NCBI GenBank assembly: GCA_002155895.1 | Contig: MUMD01000207.1 | Location: 1 to 51,676, forward strand | Direction: 5' to 3' | DNA from: Streptomyces rochei | Lineage (GTDB): Bacteria > Actinomycetota > Actinomycetes > Streptomycetales > Streptomycetaceae | DNA length: 51,676 bases | Shown: positions 33,618-41,758 of the stretch, one piece after another | How the letters are laid out: every line of letters starts with the position of its first letter | Numbering within the stretch: position 1 is the first letter of the stretch | Made by a program: the position numbers and the translations under genes | Notes under the pieces: model-generated | Told to the model about the DNA's origin: nothing | The model's input: only the letters and a program-made list of their open reading frames with translations | The model's database searches: none

Positions 33618-34745
33618 GTGAGTACGCCCCGCACCGTCGACCGTGCCTTCGAGACCGCCCTGTACGACACCGACGACACCGCCCTCGACACCGCCGCCTC
33701 GCTGCTGGCGGCCGACCCGGCGGCGGACGCGGAACTGGCCCGGCGGGGCGAGGAGTTCGTCGCGACCGCCTGGCGGCGCGGCTGGCAGCCCGCCGACCTG
33801 GTGCGGATCGTGCGGCGCGAGCTGGACGAGGCGCACGTGCGGCTGGTGGCGGCGCTCATCCGGGCCCAGGCGCCCGGTGACCGCCCGCGCGGTCCCCGCT
33901 GGGCGGCCCAGCTCGACGCCGTACCCGAGCAGGCACCGGCCCGCACCGACCGGTTCTCGCACGCCACCGCCGTACTGGAGCTGTACCGCCTGCTGCTGCG
34001 CCTGCCCGTGCTCGAACCGCTGGAGCCGGGGACGCCCCGCGGCGAGGCGCGGCCGGAGTCCCGTGCCCTCGCCCGCATCCGGGCGCTGCTCGCCAAGGCG
34101 GAGGCGACCGGGTACCCGCAGGAGGCGGAGGCGCTGAGCGCCAAGGCGCAGGAGCTGATGGCCCGGCACAGCGTCGACGAGGCGCTGCTGGCGGCCGGCG
34201 CCCCCTCGCCCGACGCGCCGGGGGCCTGCCGGATCGGCGTGGAGCCGCCCTACGAGCAGGCCAAGGCGGTGCTGCTGGACGCGGTGGCCGACGCCAACCA
34301 CTGCCGCGCGGTGTGGAACGAGCCCTTGGGCTTTTCCACCGTCGTCGGCTTCGAGGGCGACCTGGAGGCGGTCGAACTCCTCTACACCTCGCTGCTGGTG
34401 CAGGCCGAGAGTGCGATGGCGAAGGCGGAGGCGGCGCAGCGGGCCGGCGGCCGCAAGCGGACCAAGACCTTCCGTCAGTCGTTCCTCGCCGCGTACGCGC
34501 ACCGCGCGGGCACCCGGCTCCGGGCGGCGGCCGAGGCGGCCACCGCCGAGGGCGGTGCGGCGGCGGGGGTGGACCTCCTGCCGGTGCTGGCCTCCCGCCA
34601 GGTCGCGGTCACCGACCGGCTGGAGCGCCTGTTCCCGCAGACCACCACGACCCGGCTGCGCGGTGCCTCCGACGCGGCGGGCTGGACGGAGGGCACCCGC
34701 GCGGCCGACGACGCCCGCGTCGAACGCCGGCGGCCGCTGCGGTAG
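33618..34745 (+). CDS. DUF2786 protein, function unknown
   Basis: A 375-residue protein. The DUF2786 segment is at about residues 150-190 (LARIRALLAKAEATGYPQEAEALSAKAQELMARHSVDEAL). A further conserved C-terminal region includes FRQSFLAAYAHRAGTRL. The N-terminal 110 residues are helical and acidic. DUF2786 proteins occur on chromosomes and mobile elements with no established activity. GTG 33618 is 6 nt after CACCAT (33606-33611), again a leaderless arrangement. The gene shares its upstream region, including the palindromes, with the Clp-N/HTH gene. Confidence 0.8.
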   Translation: MSTPRTVDRAFETALYDTDDTALDTAASLLAADPAADAELARRGEEFVATAWRRGWQPADLVRIVRRELDEAHVRLVAALIRAQAPGDRPRGPRWAAQLDAVPEQAPARTDRFSHATAVLELYRLLLRLPVLEPLEPGTPRGEARPESRALARIRALLAKAEATGYPQEAEALSAKAQELMARHSVDEALLAAGAPSPDAPGACRIGVEPPYEQAKAVLLDAVADANHCRAVWNEPLGFSTVVGFEGDLEAVELLYTSLLVQAESAMAKAEAAQRAGGRKRTKTFRQSFLAAYAHRAGTRLRAAAEAATAEGGAAAGVDLLPVLASRQVAVTDRLERLFPQTTTTRLRGASDAAGWTEGTRAADDARVERRRPLR

Positions 34746-34769
34746 CCCATCCCGGGGTGCGGGCGCCGA

Positions 34770-35390
34770 TCAGGAGCCGAGCCCCTCGGTCGGCAGCCCG
34801 GGCGGCAGCGAACCGCCCTCGGACCTGGTGTACGTCTCCTCGCCGACGCCGCCCTCCCACGTCACCCTGAGCGTGGTGTCGTCGACCGACTCGACGGTGC
34901 CGGTCGCCCGGTCGTCCCCGCCGGCGGTGCACTTCAGGCGGATCGTCCGGGTGCCGGAGACGTCCCCGGCGGTGCCGCTGCACACGGTCCCGCCGGTGGC
35001 GAAGAGGGCGGCCTTGTCGCCGGTGACCATCAGGGCGACCGCCTGGCCGTCGGCGGTGGCCAGCCAGCTGCCCTCCAGCTCCCCGGCGGCGGAGGGCGAT
35101 CCGCCCGTGGTGCCGCCGGTCTCCGCGCTCGCGGAGGCGCTGGGGGCCGCCGACGCCTTGTCGCCGCCGGAGCCGCCGGAGCCGCCGTCGTCGGAGTCAC
35201 CGCCGTCGGTGCACGCGGTCAGCGCCAGCGCGCCCACCAGCCCGACGACGGCCGCCACGGCCCGCGCCGGGCGCCGTCCCGGCCGCCCCCGCCGGCGCCG
35301 GGCGCCCCCGGGCGGGTTCGCGGCCCCGCCCTCGGCCGGGCTCGTCGCGTTCGCCGTGCTCGCCGTACTGTCCACAGTCACCCATGTCAC
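34770..35390 (-). CDS. putative lipoprotein, function unknown
   Basis: About 206 residues. A basic Arg/Pro/Gly-rich N-terminus (about residues 25-44) leads into a hydrophobic helix ending in LALTAC, a lipobox. A Gly/Ser/Asp-rich linker of about 45 residues follows, then a small beta-rich domain (GSWLATADGQAVALMVTGDK, TLRVTWEGG) with two Cys that may form a disulphide. GTG 35390 with GGAG six nt upstream is chosen; TTG 35402 and GTG 35381 are alternatives. It is convergent with the DUF2786 gene. Confidence 0.72.
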   Translation of the reverse strand: MTWVTVDSTASTANATSPAEGGAANPPGGARRRRGRPGRRPARAVAAVVGLVGALALTACTDGGDSDDGGSGGSGGDKASAAPSASASAETGGTTGGSPSAAGELEGSWLATADGQAVALMVTGDKAALFATGGTVCSGTAGDVSGTRTIRLKCTAGGDDRATGTVESVDDTTLRVTWEGGVGEETYTRSEGGSLPPGLPTEGLGS

Positions 35391-35443
35391 CGGAAGCTCC
35401 AAGCTGTTGCCGGACGGCCGTTCGGCCCCGAGTCAGCCGCAAG

Positions 35444-35749
35444 CTACCAGGACGCCTTGCGCACTCCGGGAAGATGACCGGCGTGTGCCTGCTCGCGCAG
35501 GTTCACCCGGGACAGTCCGAAGGTGCGCAGGTAACCGCGGGGCCGTCCGTCGACCTGATCGCGGTTGCGTACCCGCGTGGGGCTGGCGTCGCGCGGTTGC
35601 CTGCGCAGTTCCCGCTGGGCGGCGAGCCGTTCGGCCTCCGTGGAGGACGGCCGGCGGACGATCTCCTTCAGCTCGGCCCGGCGCGCGGCATACCGGGCGA
35701 CGACGAGCCGGCGCTGCTCGTTCTTCGCGATCTTGCTCTTCTTCGCCAT
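35444..35749 (-). CDS. rpsN: 30S ribosomal protein S14, zinc-free paralogue
   Basis: A 101-residue S14 ([14 protein letters not shown], then [44 protein letters not shown]). It is the long form without the two CxxC pairs, so it needs no zinc. Its start overlaps the stop of rpmB by one base (TGATG), so the two are co-translated. The Zur-like box upstream of the pair indicates expression under zinc limitation, when it would replace the zinc-binding S14. Confidence 0.95.
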   Translation of the reverse strand: MAKKSKIAKNEQRRLVVARYAARRAELKEIVRRPSSTEAERLAAQRELRRQPRDASPTRVRNRDQVDGRPRGYLRTFGLSRVNLREQAHAGHLPGVRKASW

Positions 35750-35985
35750 CAGATCCTCACTCCCCGGGCACGGATGCGCGCCACGGCCGCCTCGACGCCG
35801 ATCGCGTCGACGGTCTTGATCCCCTTCGTGCTCAGCCGCAGCCGGACGTGCCGGTTCTCGCTCGGCAGCCAGTAGCGCTTGGTCTGGACGTTGGGGTCGA
35901 AGCGGCGGGAGGTCCGCCGGTGGGAGTGCGAGATGCGGTTGCCGAAACCGGGCCGGGCGCCGGTCAGCATGCAGTGGGCGGACAC
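35749..35985 (-). CDS. rpmB: 50S ribosomal protein L28, zinc-free paralogue
   Basis: A 78-residue L28 ([59 protein letters not shown]). Only one Cys is present in place of the two CxxC pairs of the zinc-binding form. GTG 35985 has GAGAGG upstream. It is the first gene of the leftward rpmB-rpsN operon, whose start lies about 45 bp from the shared Zur-like box. Confidence 0.94.
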   Translation of the reverse strand: MSAHCMLTGARPGFGNRISHSHRRTSRRFDPNVQTKRYWLPSENRHVRLRLSTKGIKTVDAIGVEAAVARIRARGVRI

Positions 35986-36029
35986 GGTGACGTACCTCTC
36001 CTTCGGGTCGGACGACCCCTAGCTGTTAA

Positions 36030-36044
36030 TGGAATTCATTTTCA
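36030..36044. promoter_or_regulatory. Zur-box-like operator in divergent ribosomal gene region
   Basis: TGGAATTCATTTTCA matches the Streptomyces Zur consensus TGAAAATGATTTTCA at 12 of 15 positions. It lies between rpmB-rpsN (left) and rpmG-rpmE2-cobW-rpsR (right). TAAGAT (36046-36051), 7 nt before the rpmG ATG, is a likely -10, so Zur bound here would block it. The consensus is from memory of published Zur sites. Confidence 0.82.
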
Positions 36045-36058
36045 GTAAGATAGCAGCC

Positions 36059-36223
36059 ATGGCACGCAACGAACTCCGCCCGGTCATCAAACTCCGGTCC
36101 ACCGCCGGGACCGGTTTCACCTACGTCACCCGCAAGAACCGCCGCAACGACCCGGACCGGCTGGTCCTGCGCAAGTACGACCCGGTCGCCGGCCGGCACG
36201 TCGACTTCCGAGAGGAGCGCTGA
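36059..36223 (+). CDS. rpmG: 50S ribosomal protein L33, zinc-free paralogue
   Basis: A 54-residue L33 ([41 protein letters not shown]) without Cys residues, the C-minus type. ATG 36059 has no Shine-Dalgarno and lies 7 nt after a TAAGAT -10, so the mRNA is probably leaderless. It opens a four-gene operon, with rpmE2 6 bp downstream, under the Zur-like box. Confidence 0.94.
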   Translation: MARNELRPVIKLRSTAGTGFTYVTRKNRRNDPDRLVLRKYDPVAGRHVDFREER

Positions 36224-36229
36224 TCCGTC

Positions 36230-36484
36230 ATGCGCAAGGGCATCCACCCCGCCTACCGCCCGGTCGTCTTCCGTGACCGCGCCGCCGACTACGCCTTCCT
36301 CACCCGCTCGACCATGACGAGCGAGCGCACGATCGAGTGGGAGGACGGCAACACCTACCCGGTCGTCGACGTGGAGATCTCGAACGTCAGCCACCCCTTC
36401 TACACCGGCACCGCCCGCGTCCTGGACACCGCCGGCCGCGTGGAGCGCTTCGAGCGCCGGTACGGGAAGCGGGGCGGGGCGTGA
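36230..36484 (+). CDS. rpmE2: 50S ribosomal protein L31 type B
   Basis: An 84-residue L31 of type B ([49 protein letters not shown]). No CxxC is present, unlike zinc-binding type A L31. AGAGGAGCG just before the start is a strong ribosome binding site. Its stop overlaps the GTG of the CobW-like gene. Under zinc limitation it would replace the zinc L31 and release zinc. Confidence 0.95.
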   Translation: MRKGIHPAYRPVVFRDRAADYAFLTRSTMTSERTIEWEDGNTYPVVDVEISNVSHPFYTGTARVLDTAGRVERFERRYGKRGGA

Positions 36485-37644
36485 GCGGGCACGGGCGCCC
36501 GGACCTGCCCGTGGTGATCGTCGGAGGTCTGCACGCCGACGCCCGCAGGGCGGCCGTGGCCCGGCTCCTCGCCGATGTGCCCGGCAGCGTCGTCCTCCAT
36601 CACGACCTCGCCACGGCCGCGGCGGGCACGGTCGTGCGGACCGTGCGCGACGCCACCGGCGTCCTCTCCTCCGGTGAGGCGCCCCTGGTCAACGACTGCG
36701 CCTGCTGCGCCCTGCGCGAGGACCTCGTCCCCGAGCTGGAGCGGCTCGCCCGGGCCGGGGGCACCCCGCTGGCCGTCGTCGAGCTGTGGGACTCCGTCGA
36801 GCCCAAGGCCATGGCGGAGGTGGTGACCGCCGGCGGCTTCACCGTCACCGGCGTGATCACCGCCGTCGACCCGGCCCTGGTGCTGCCGTACCTCGGCAAC
36901 GGCGACGACCTCGCCGAGGGCGGCCTCGCCGCCGCCGCCACCGACCAGCGCACCGTCGCGGACACCTTCGCGCGCCAGCTGGAGTACGCCCCCGTCCTCG
37001 CCCTCGCCGACTCCCCGGAGGCCGACGACGAGGACCGCGAGCTGCTGGCCCAGCTCCACCCGACGGCCCGCCGGGTCCCGATCGGCCACGGCGACCCGGC
37101 GGGCTCCTCCCCGCTGGCGCGGGCGGCGCGGGCGGGCTTCGACGTGGAGGCCGCGGCCGCCGCCCAGCACCCGGCCTGCGCCCTGCTGCCGGCCGAGGCC
37201 GACGCGCACGGCGTCGCCACCCTGGTGTGGCACAGCCGCCGGCCCTTCCACCCGGAGCGGCTCTACGCGGCGCTGGAGGACCTGACCTGCGCGGCGGCCC
37301 GCAGCCGCGGCCGGTTCTGGCTCGCCGACAAGGCGGACACGTTGCTGCACTGGGACGCCGCCGGGGGAGCGCTGTGCGTCGAGAGCGCGGGGCCCTGGCT
37401 CGCCTCGCTGCCCGACGCCGCGTGGGAGATGGTCCCGCCGGTGCGCCGCGCCGCCGCCGCGCTGGACTGGCACCCCGAACACGGCGACCGCTGTCAGCAC
37501 CTGGTCTTCACCTCGCCCGGCCTCGACCGCGACGGCCTGGAACGGCTCCTGGAGTCCTGCCTGCTGACCGACGCCGAGTACGCCGCGGGCCGGGCCGCCT
37601 GGGAGCGCCTGCCGTCCGCCTTCGACACCCTCCTGGAGGTCTGA
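36481..37644 (+). CDS. CobW/COG0523-like protein lacking a canonical P-loop
   Basis: A 387-residue COG0523-family protein starting at GTG 36481 in a GTGA overlap with rpmE2. The family CxCC metal motif is present as [11 protein letters not shown]. The C-terminal CobW domain ([42 protein letters not shown]) is complete. The start, [20 protein letters not shown], has no GxxGxGKT, so GTP binding is doubtful. COG0523 members under Zur act as zinc metallochaperones or insertases in zinc starvation. The setting between zinc-free ribosomal genes fits that role. Confidence 0.9.
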   Translation: MSGHGRPDLPVVIVGGLHADARRAAVARLLADVPGSVVLHHDLATAAAGTVVRTVRDATGVLSSGEAPLVNDCACCALREDLVPELERLARAGGTPLAVVELWDSVEPKAMAEVVTAGGFTVTGVITAVDPALVLPYLGNGDDLAEGGLAAAATDQRTVADTFARQLEYAPVLALADSPEADDEDRELLAQLHPTARRVPIGHGDPAGSSPLARAARAGFDVEAAAAAQHPACALLPAEADAHGVATLVWHSRRPFHPERLYAALEDLTCAAARSRGRFWLADKADTLLHWDAAGGALCVESAGPWLASLPDAAWEMVPPVRRAAAALDWHPEHGDRCQHLVFTSPGLDRDGLERLLESCLLTDAEYAAGRAAWERLPSAFDTLLEV

Positions 37645-37649
37645 CCCCC

Positions 37650-37883
37650 ATGCCCCGCAAGAACGACCGCAAGCCCGCCAAGCAGCGGCCCAACCCGCTG
37701 GACCAGGCCGGAGTGACGTACATCGACTACAAGGACACCGAGCTGCTGCGGAAGTTCATCTCCGACCGCGGCAAGATCCGCAGCCGCCGCGTCACCCGGG
37801 TGACCTCCCAGCAGCAGCGGCAGCTGGCCAGGGCGATCAAGAACGCGCGGGAGATGGCGCTGCTGCCGTACTCCACGCGCTGA
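37650..37883 (+). CDS. rpsR: 30S ribosomal protein S18 paralogue
   Basis: A 77-residue S18 ([60 protein letters not shown]). It has no Cys, the alternative form. GGAGG at 37635-37639 lies 10 nt before ATG 37650, inside the end of the CobW-like gene. It is the last gene of the Zur-controlled operon and is followed by a strong terminator. Confidence 0.95.
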   Translation: MPRKNDRKPAKQRPNPLDQAGVTYIDYKDTELLRKFISDRGKIRSRRVTRVTSQQQRQLARAIKNAREMALLPYSTR

Positions 37884-37915
37884 CCGTGCCGCCGGCCGTC
37901 CACCGGCGCCGGGAC

Positions 37916-37947
37916 CCGGGGGCCCGCTCGACCGAGCGGGCCCCCGG
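37916..37947 (+). terminator. terminator of the zinc-free ribosomal operon
   Basis: A perfect 15-bp stem, 37916-37930 with 37933-37947, with a minimal loop, 33 bp after the rpsR stop codon. Confidence 0.88.
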
Positions 37948-38184
37948 CGCTGTCGCATGTTGTTGCATGTTCATCTGATTCGGGGGCATACGGGGGAACG
38001 AGTTCGCCGGAGCGGGCGTCAAAGAATGCAGGACTCGGTAAAGCGGTCGTCGCTGTAACCGCGGGGCCACCGCGCGTGCACGTGCATTTGCTCATGCATC
38101 TGCACGTGAACAGGGTTATGATCCGGATCAGTTGACCACTGCATCAATGGCCACATCAGCCAGTGCACCACCGGGGAGCGACCT
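37948..38184 (+). promoter_or_regulatory. promoter region of DUF397 gene with TGCACGTGCA motifs
   Basis: No gene is seen in this gap. The 10-bp palindrome TGCACGTGCA lies at 38077-38086 and a related ATGCATCTGCACGTGA at 38094-38109, together a loose inverted repeat. TATGAT (38117-38122) just downstream is a good -10. The motifs cover the -35 region, so a bound regulator could control transcription. The same motif recurs upstream of the neighbouring XRE/ATPase pair. Confidence 0.6.
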
Positions 38185-38463
38185 GTGGACCACGACGTGT
38201 ACGACGTGTACGCCGCTGACGACGCCCCCGGCGTGTACAACGGCATGGCCGCCACGCAGTTGCACGACGTGGCCTGGCAGAAGAGCCGGCACAGCAACTC
38301 GCAGGGCTCCTGCGTGGAGTTCGCGCGGCTGCCCGACGGCGCGGTGGCGGTGCGCAACTCCCGCTTCCCCGACGGCCCCGCGCTCGTCTACACCCGTGCC
38401 GAGATCGAGGCCATGCTGCTGGGCGTCAAGGACGGCGAGTTCGACCACCTGGTCGCCGGCTGA
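38185..38463 (+). CDS. DUF397 protein of a WhiJ-like regulatory trio
   Basis: A 92-residue protein. The DUF397 core WQKSRHSNSQGSCVEFARLP, VAVRNSRFPDGPALVYTRAE lies at residues 30-75. DUF397 proteins are small partners of XRE-DUF5753 regulators; in S. coelicolor the WhiJ/AbaA-type loci combine such pairs with an RsbW-like ATPase, as here. The protein is thought to relieve repression by its XRE partner. GTG 38185 follows GGGGAG at 38173-38178. An acidic N-terminal extension of about 25 residues precedes the domain. Confidence 0.9.
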   Translation: MDHDVYDVYAADDAPGVYNGMAATQLHDVAWQKSRHSNSQGSCVEFARLPDGAVAVRNSRFPDGPALVYTRAEIEAMLLGVKDGEFDHLVAG

Positions 38464-38502
38464 CACGCGTAGACCCGCGGCGCGCGAAGGCGCCGGGGCG
38501 CG

Positions 38503-39003
38503 TCACGCGCCGGGCTGCGGCAGCCGGAACAGCGCCCACACCACCTTGCCGTCGAGCGTCCCGGCGAGCGGGTGCCATCCCCAGCTGTCGCTGAAGGAGT
38601 CGACGAGGAACAGTCCCCGGCCCGACTCCGCCGAGAAGTCGTCGGTGTCGCGGGCCACCGGGCTGTCGTGGCTGGGGTCGCGCACCGCGCACACCAGCCG
38701 CTCGGGCCAGCGCATCAGGTGCAGCCGGACGGGGCCGTTGTGCTCACCGGTACGCGGGGTGCAGGCGGGCAGCGCGTGACGCAGGGCGTTGGTGACGAGT
38801 TCGGAGACCACCAGACAGACGTCGTCGAAGCGGTCGCCCATGTCCCACCCGTCGAGCGTCCTGCGGGTGAACCCCCGGGCCTCGCGCACCGCCTCGAATC
38901 TCGGCGGCAGGGCGCAGGAGGCGGCGTTGGAGACGGCCGCGGGGTCGAGTGGCGGAAGGCCCTGCCGTAACGGCTCGAGCATGGTCGATCCATTCGTCCC
39001 CAT
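38503..39003 (-). CDS. RsbW-like ATP-binding regulatory protein
   Basis: A 166-residue HATPase_c_2 protein. The N-box SELVTNALRHA keeps both Glu and Asn, in contrast to the BldG partner. The G1 region reads VRDPSHDSP and the G2-like region GRGLFLVDSFSDSWG. These fit the large Streptomyces family of SpoIIAB-like ATPases, possible anti-sigma factors or kinases. ATG 39003 follows GGGAG at an 8-nt spacing; GTG 39012 is an alternative. It is divergent from the XRE gene and belongs to the DUF397/XRE trio. Confidence 0.88.
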   Translation of the reverse strand: MGTNGSTMLEPLRQGLPPLDPAAVSNAASCALPPRFEAVREARGFTRRTLDGWDMGDRFDDVCLVVSELVTNALRHALPACTPRTGEHNGPVRLHLMRWPERLVCAVRDPSHDSPVARDTDDFSAESGRGLFLVDSFSDSWGWHPLAGTLDGKVVWALFRLPQPGA

Positions 39004-39323
39004 GCGAGGCACTCCCGAAATTCGCGGTCCGTAGCGATGCGGCGCGGTGGTGCGGGACCATGGTTTCGGATGCGTACCGCAGATGCAAGGGCAGATGCAC
39101 GTGCACGTGACCGAAATGGACCTGCCCGTACCGCTTGTTGGTCAATTTTTCCGTCCTCTTCGCCTCTTCTTCACCCCCCTCGGCGGCCGGTTCCGAGCGG
39201 TCCCGTGCATGATCCTGTGCGTTTCCTTTGGCTCGATTCCGTTTCCGTAACCGGACGAGTACTGCTCGAAGTGTTTTAGTGGCAGACTTCGGCCCCTGAA
39301 GACGGTTGGGGAGGCTGGCGAAC
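39004..39323. promoter_or_regulatory. divergent region of ATPase and XRE genes with TGCACGTGCA motif
   Basis: About 320 bp without a gene. TGCACGTGCACGTGACC (39096-39112) contains the same 10-bp palindrome found before the DUF397 gene, preceded by two AGATGCA half-motifs (39081-39097). An AT-rich stretch (39140-39150) and TAGTGGCAG near 39279 follow. GGGGAGG at 39308-39314 is the XRE ribosome binding site. Confidence 0.55.
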
Positions 39324-40184
39324 GTGAGCGCGGGAGAGCCCGGATCGGTGGTGCGGCGCATGCTGCTCGGATCACAACTCAGGCGACTGCGTGAGACGCG
39401 GGGGATCACGCGAGAGGCGGCGGGCTACTCGATCCGCGCCTCCGAATCGAAGATCAGCCGGATGGAGTTGGGCCGGGTGAGCTTCAAGACCAGGGACGTC
39501 GAGGACCTGCTGACGCTGTACGGCATCACGGACGAGCAGGAGCGCGCCTCGCTGCTCTCCCTCGCCAAGGAGGCCAACGTCGCGGGCTGGTGGCACAGTT
39601 ACTCCGACGTGCTGCCCAGCTGGTTCCCCACCTATGTGGGCCTGGAGGGCGCCGCCTCCCTGCTCCGGGTCTACGAGGTGCAGTTCGTGCACGGACTGCT
39701 GCAGACCGAGGAGTACGCCCGCGCGGTCGTCCGGCGCGGCATGAAGGGCGCCGGCGAGGCGGACGTCGAGCGGCGGGTGGCGCTGCGCCTGGAGCGGCAG
39801 AAGCACCTCGTCGCCGAGAACGCGCCCGAGTTCCACATCGTCCTGGACGAGGCCGCGCTGCGCCGCCCCTACGGCGACCGCGCGGTGATGCGCGGACAGC
39901 TCCAGCACCTCATCGAGATGTCCGAACGCCCCAACATCCGCCTCCAGGTGATGCCGTTCGGCTTCGGCGGGCACTCCGGCGAGAGTGGCGCGTTCACGAT
40001 CCTCAGCTTCCCGGAGTCCGACCTCTCCGACGTCGTCTACCTGGAGCAGCTGACCAGCGCCCTGTACCTGGACAAGCGCGAGGACGTCACCCAGTACGAG
40101 ACCGCGCTGAAGGAACTCCAGCACGACAGCCCCGGCCCGGACGAGAGCCGGGACCTTCTGCGCGGGCTTCTCCAACTCTCCTGA
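39324..40184 (+). CDS. XRE-family regulator with DUF5753
   Basis: A 286-residue WhiJ-like regulator. Residues about 10-65 are the XRE/HTH_31 domain (LGSQLRRLRETRGITREAAG, ASESKISRMELGRV). Residues about 100-275 are the DUF5753 ligand-like domain (VQFVHGLLQTEEYARAVV, VLDEAALRRPYG, IRLQVMPFGFGGH). Such proteins usually repress developmental genes and are antagonised by a DUF397 partner, which is encoded 0.9 kb upstream. GTG 39324 with GGGGAGG 9 nt upstream is preferred over TTG 39306. Confidence 0.92.
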   Translation: MSAGEPGSVVRRMLLGSQLRRLRETRGITREAAGYSIRASESKISRMELGRVSFKTRDVEDLLTLYGITDEQERASLLSLAKEANVAGWWHSYSDVLPSWFPTYVGLEGAASLLRVYEVQFVHGLLQTEEYARAVVRRGMKGAGEADVERRVALRLERQKHLVAENAPEFHIVLDEAALRRPYGDRAVMRGQLQHLIEMSERPNIRLQVMPFGFGGHSGESGAFTILSFPESDLSDVVYLEQLTSALYLDKREDVTQYETALKELQHDSPGPDESRDLLRGLLQLS

Positions 40185-40266
40185 AACGTCAGTACGATGA
40201 CGCTCAATCAGGCCGTCGGCTCGCGGATGTGGCGGCCGGCGGCAGCTATGGGGATTGAGGGATCAC

Positions 40267-41727
40267 ATGTCGTCGTACTTCACCGACCTCGCCCAGCAGT
40301 ACATCGACGGCGAGTGGCGCCCGGGCACCGGCTCCTGGGACATCATCGACTTCAACCCGTACGACAACGAGAAGCTGGCCTCGATCACCATAGCCACGGT
40401 CGACGAGGTCGACGCCGCCTACCGGTCCGCCGAGCGCGCGCAGAAGCAGTGGGCGGCGACCAACCCGTACGCCCGCCGCGCGGTGTTCGAGAAGGTGCTG
40501 CGCCTGGTGGAGGAGCGCGAGGCCGAGATCAGTGAGGCGATCGTCGCCGAACTGGGCGGCACCCGCCTGAAGGCCGCCTTCGAACTGCACCTCGCCAAGG
40601 AGTTCCTGCGCGAGGCCGTCCACCTGGCGCTGGCCCCCGAGGGCCGGATCATCCCCTCGCCGGTCGACGGCAAGGAGAACCGCGTCTACCGGGTGCCGGT
40701 CGGTGTCGTGGGCGTCATCAGCCCCTTCAACTTCCCCTTCCTCCTCTCCCTAAAGTCCGTCGCCCCGGCCCTCGCCCTCGGCAACGGCGTCGTCCTCAAG
40801 CCGCACCAGAACACGCCGATCGTGGGCGGCACCCTGGTGGCGAAGCTCTTCGAGGACGCCGGGCTGCCGGGCGGCCTGCTGAACGTGGTCGTCACCGACA
40901 TCGCGGAGATCGGCGACGCCTTCCTGGAGCACCCCGTCCCCAAGGTCATCTCCTTCACCGGCTCGGACAAGGTCGGCCGCCACGTGGCCACCGTCTGCGC
41001 GGCGAACTTCAAGCGCTCGGTCCTGGAACTCGGCGGCAACAGCGCGCTGGTGGTCCTCGACGACGCCGACGTCGACTACGCGGTCGACGCCGCCGTCTTC
41101 AGCCGGTTCGTGCACCAGGGGCAGGTCTGCATGGCGGCCAACCGCGTCCTGGTCGACCGGGCGGTCGCCGACGAGTTCACCGAGAAGTTCGTCGCCAAGG
41201 TCGCCGGCCTCAAGGCGGGCGACCCCCGCGACCCGTCGACGGTCATCGGCCCGGTGATCAACTCCTCGCAGGCGGACGCCCTCTCGGGCGTCGTCGAGCA
41301 GGCCCTGGCCGAGGGCGCCACCGCCCTGGTCCGCGGCTCGGTCACGGACAATCTGGTCGAGCCGTCGGTCCTGACCGGCCTGCCCGCCGACTCCGCCCTG
41401 CTCCGGCAGGAGGTCTTCGGTCCGGTCGTCTTCCTCGTCCCCTTCGACGGCGAGGAGGAGGCCATGCGCCTGGTCAACGACACCCCGTACGGGCTCAGCG
41501 GCGCCGTGCACACCGGGGACGTCGAGCGCGGCGTCGGCTTCGCCAAGCGGATCGACACCGGCATGTTCCACGTGAACGACGGCACCGTGCACGACGAGCC
41601 GATCGTGCCCTTCGGCGGCGAGAAGCACTCCGGCATCGGCCGCCTCAACGGCGACACCATGCTGGACGCCTTCACCACCCAGAAGTGGATCTCGGTGCAG
41701 CACGGGCGCAGCGGGTTCCCGTTCTAG
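40267..41727 (+). CDS. NAD(P)-dependent aldehyde dehydrogenase
   Basis: A 486-residue class 3-like ALDH. It oxidises aldehydes to acids via a thioester. Catalytic Cys288 lies in HQGQVCMAANR and the general base Glu254 in VLELGGNSALVV. The cofactor region has PFNFPF and SFTGSDKVGR, and the C-terminal VPFGGEKHSGIGR is standard. The sequence resembles benzaldehyde and vanillin dehydrogenases, suggesting aromatic aldehydes, but the substrate is unproven. ATG 40267 is preceded by GAGGGA. No pathway genes are adjacent. Confidence 0.92.
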   Translation: MSSYFTDLAQQYIDGEWRPGTGSWDIIDFNPYDNEKLASITIATVDEVDAAYRSAERAQKQWAATNPYARRAVFEKVLRLVEEREAEISEAIVAELGGTRLKAAFELHLAKEFLREAVHLALAPEGRIIPSPVDGKENRVYRVPVGVVGVISPFNFPFLLSLKSVAPALALGNGVVLKPHQNTPIVGGTLVAKLFEDAGLPGGLLNVVVTDIAEIGDAFLEHPVPKVISFTGSDKVGRHVATVCAANFKRSVLELGGNSALVVLDDADVDYAVDAAVFSRFVHQGQVCMAANRVLVDRAVADEFTEKFVAKVAGLKAGDPRDPSTVIGPVINSSQADALSGVVEQALAEGATALVRGSVTDNLVEPSVLTGLPADSALLRQEVFGPVVFLVPFDGEEEAMRLVNDTPYGLSGAVHTGDVERGVGFAKRIDTGMFHVNDGTVHDEPIVPFGGEKHSGIGRLNGDTMLDAFTTQKWISVQHGRSGFPF

Positions 41728-41746
41728 TCCCGATCCCGGGTCGGCC

Positions 41747-41752
41747 TAGGCT
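41747..41752 (+). promoter_or_regulatory. -10-like TAGGCT of padR gene, leaderless
   Basis: TAGGCT ends 6 nt before ATG 41759 with no Shine-Dalgarno between. The same hexamer and spacing precede tmk. Confidence 0.5.
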
Positions 41753-41758
41753 GGACCC

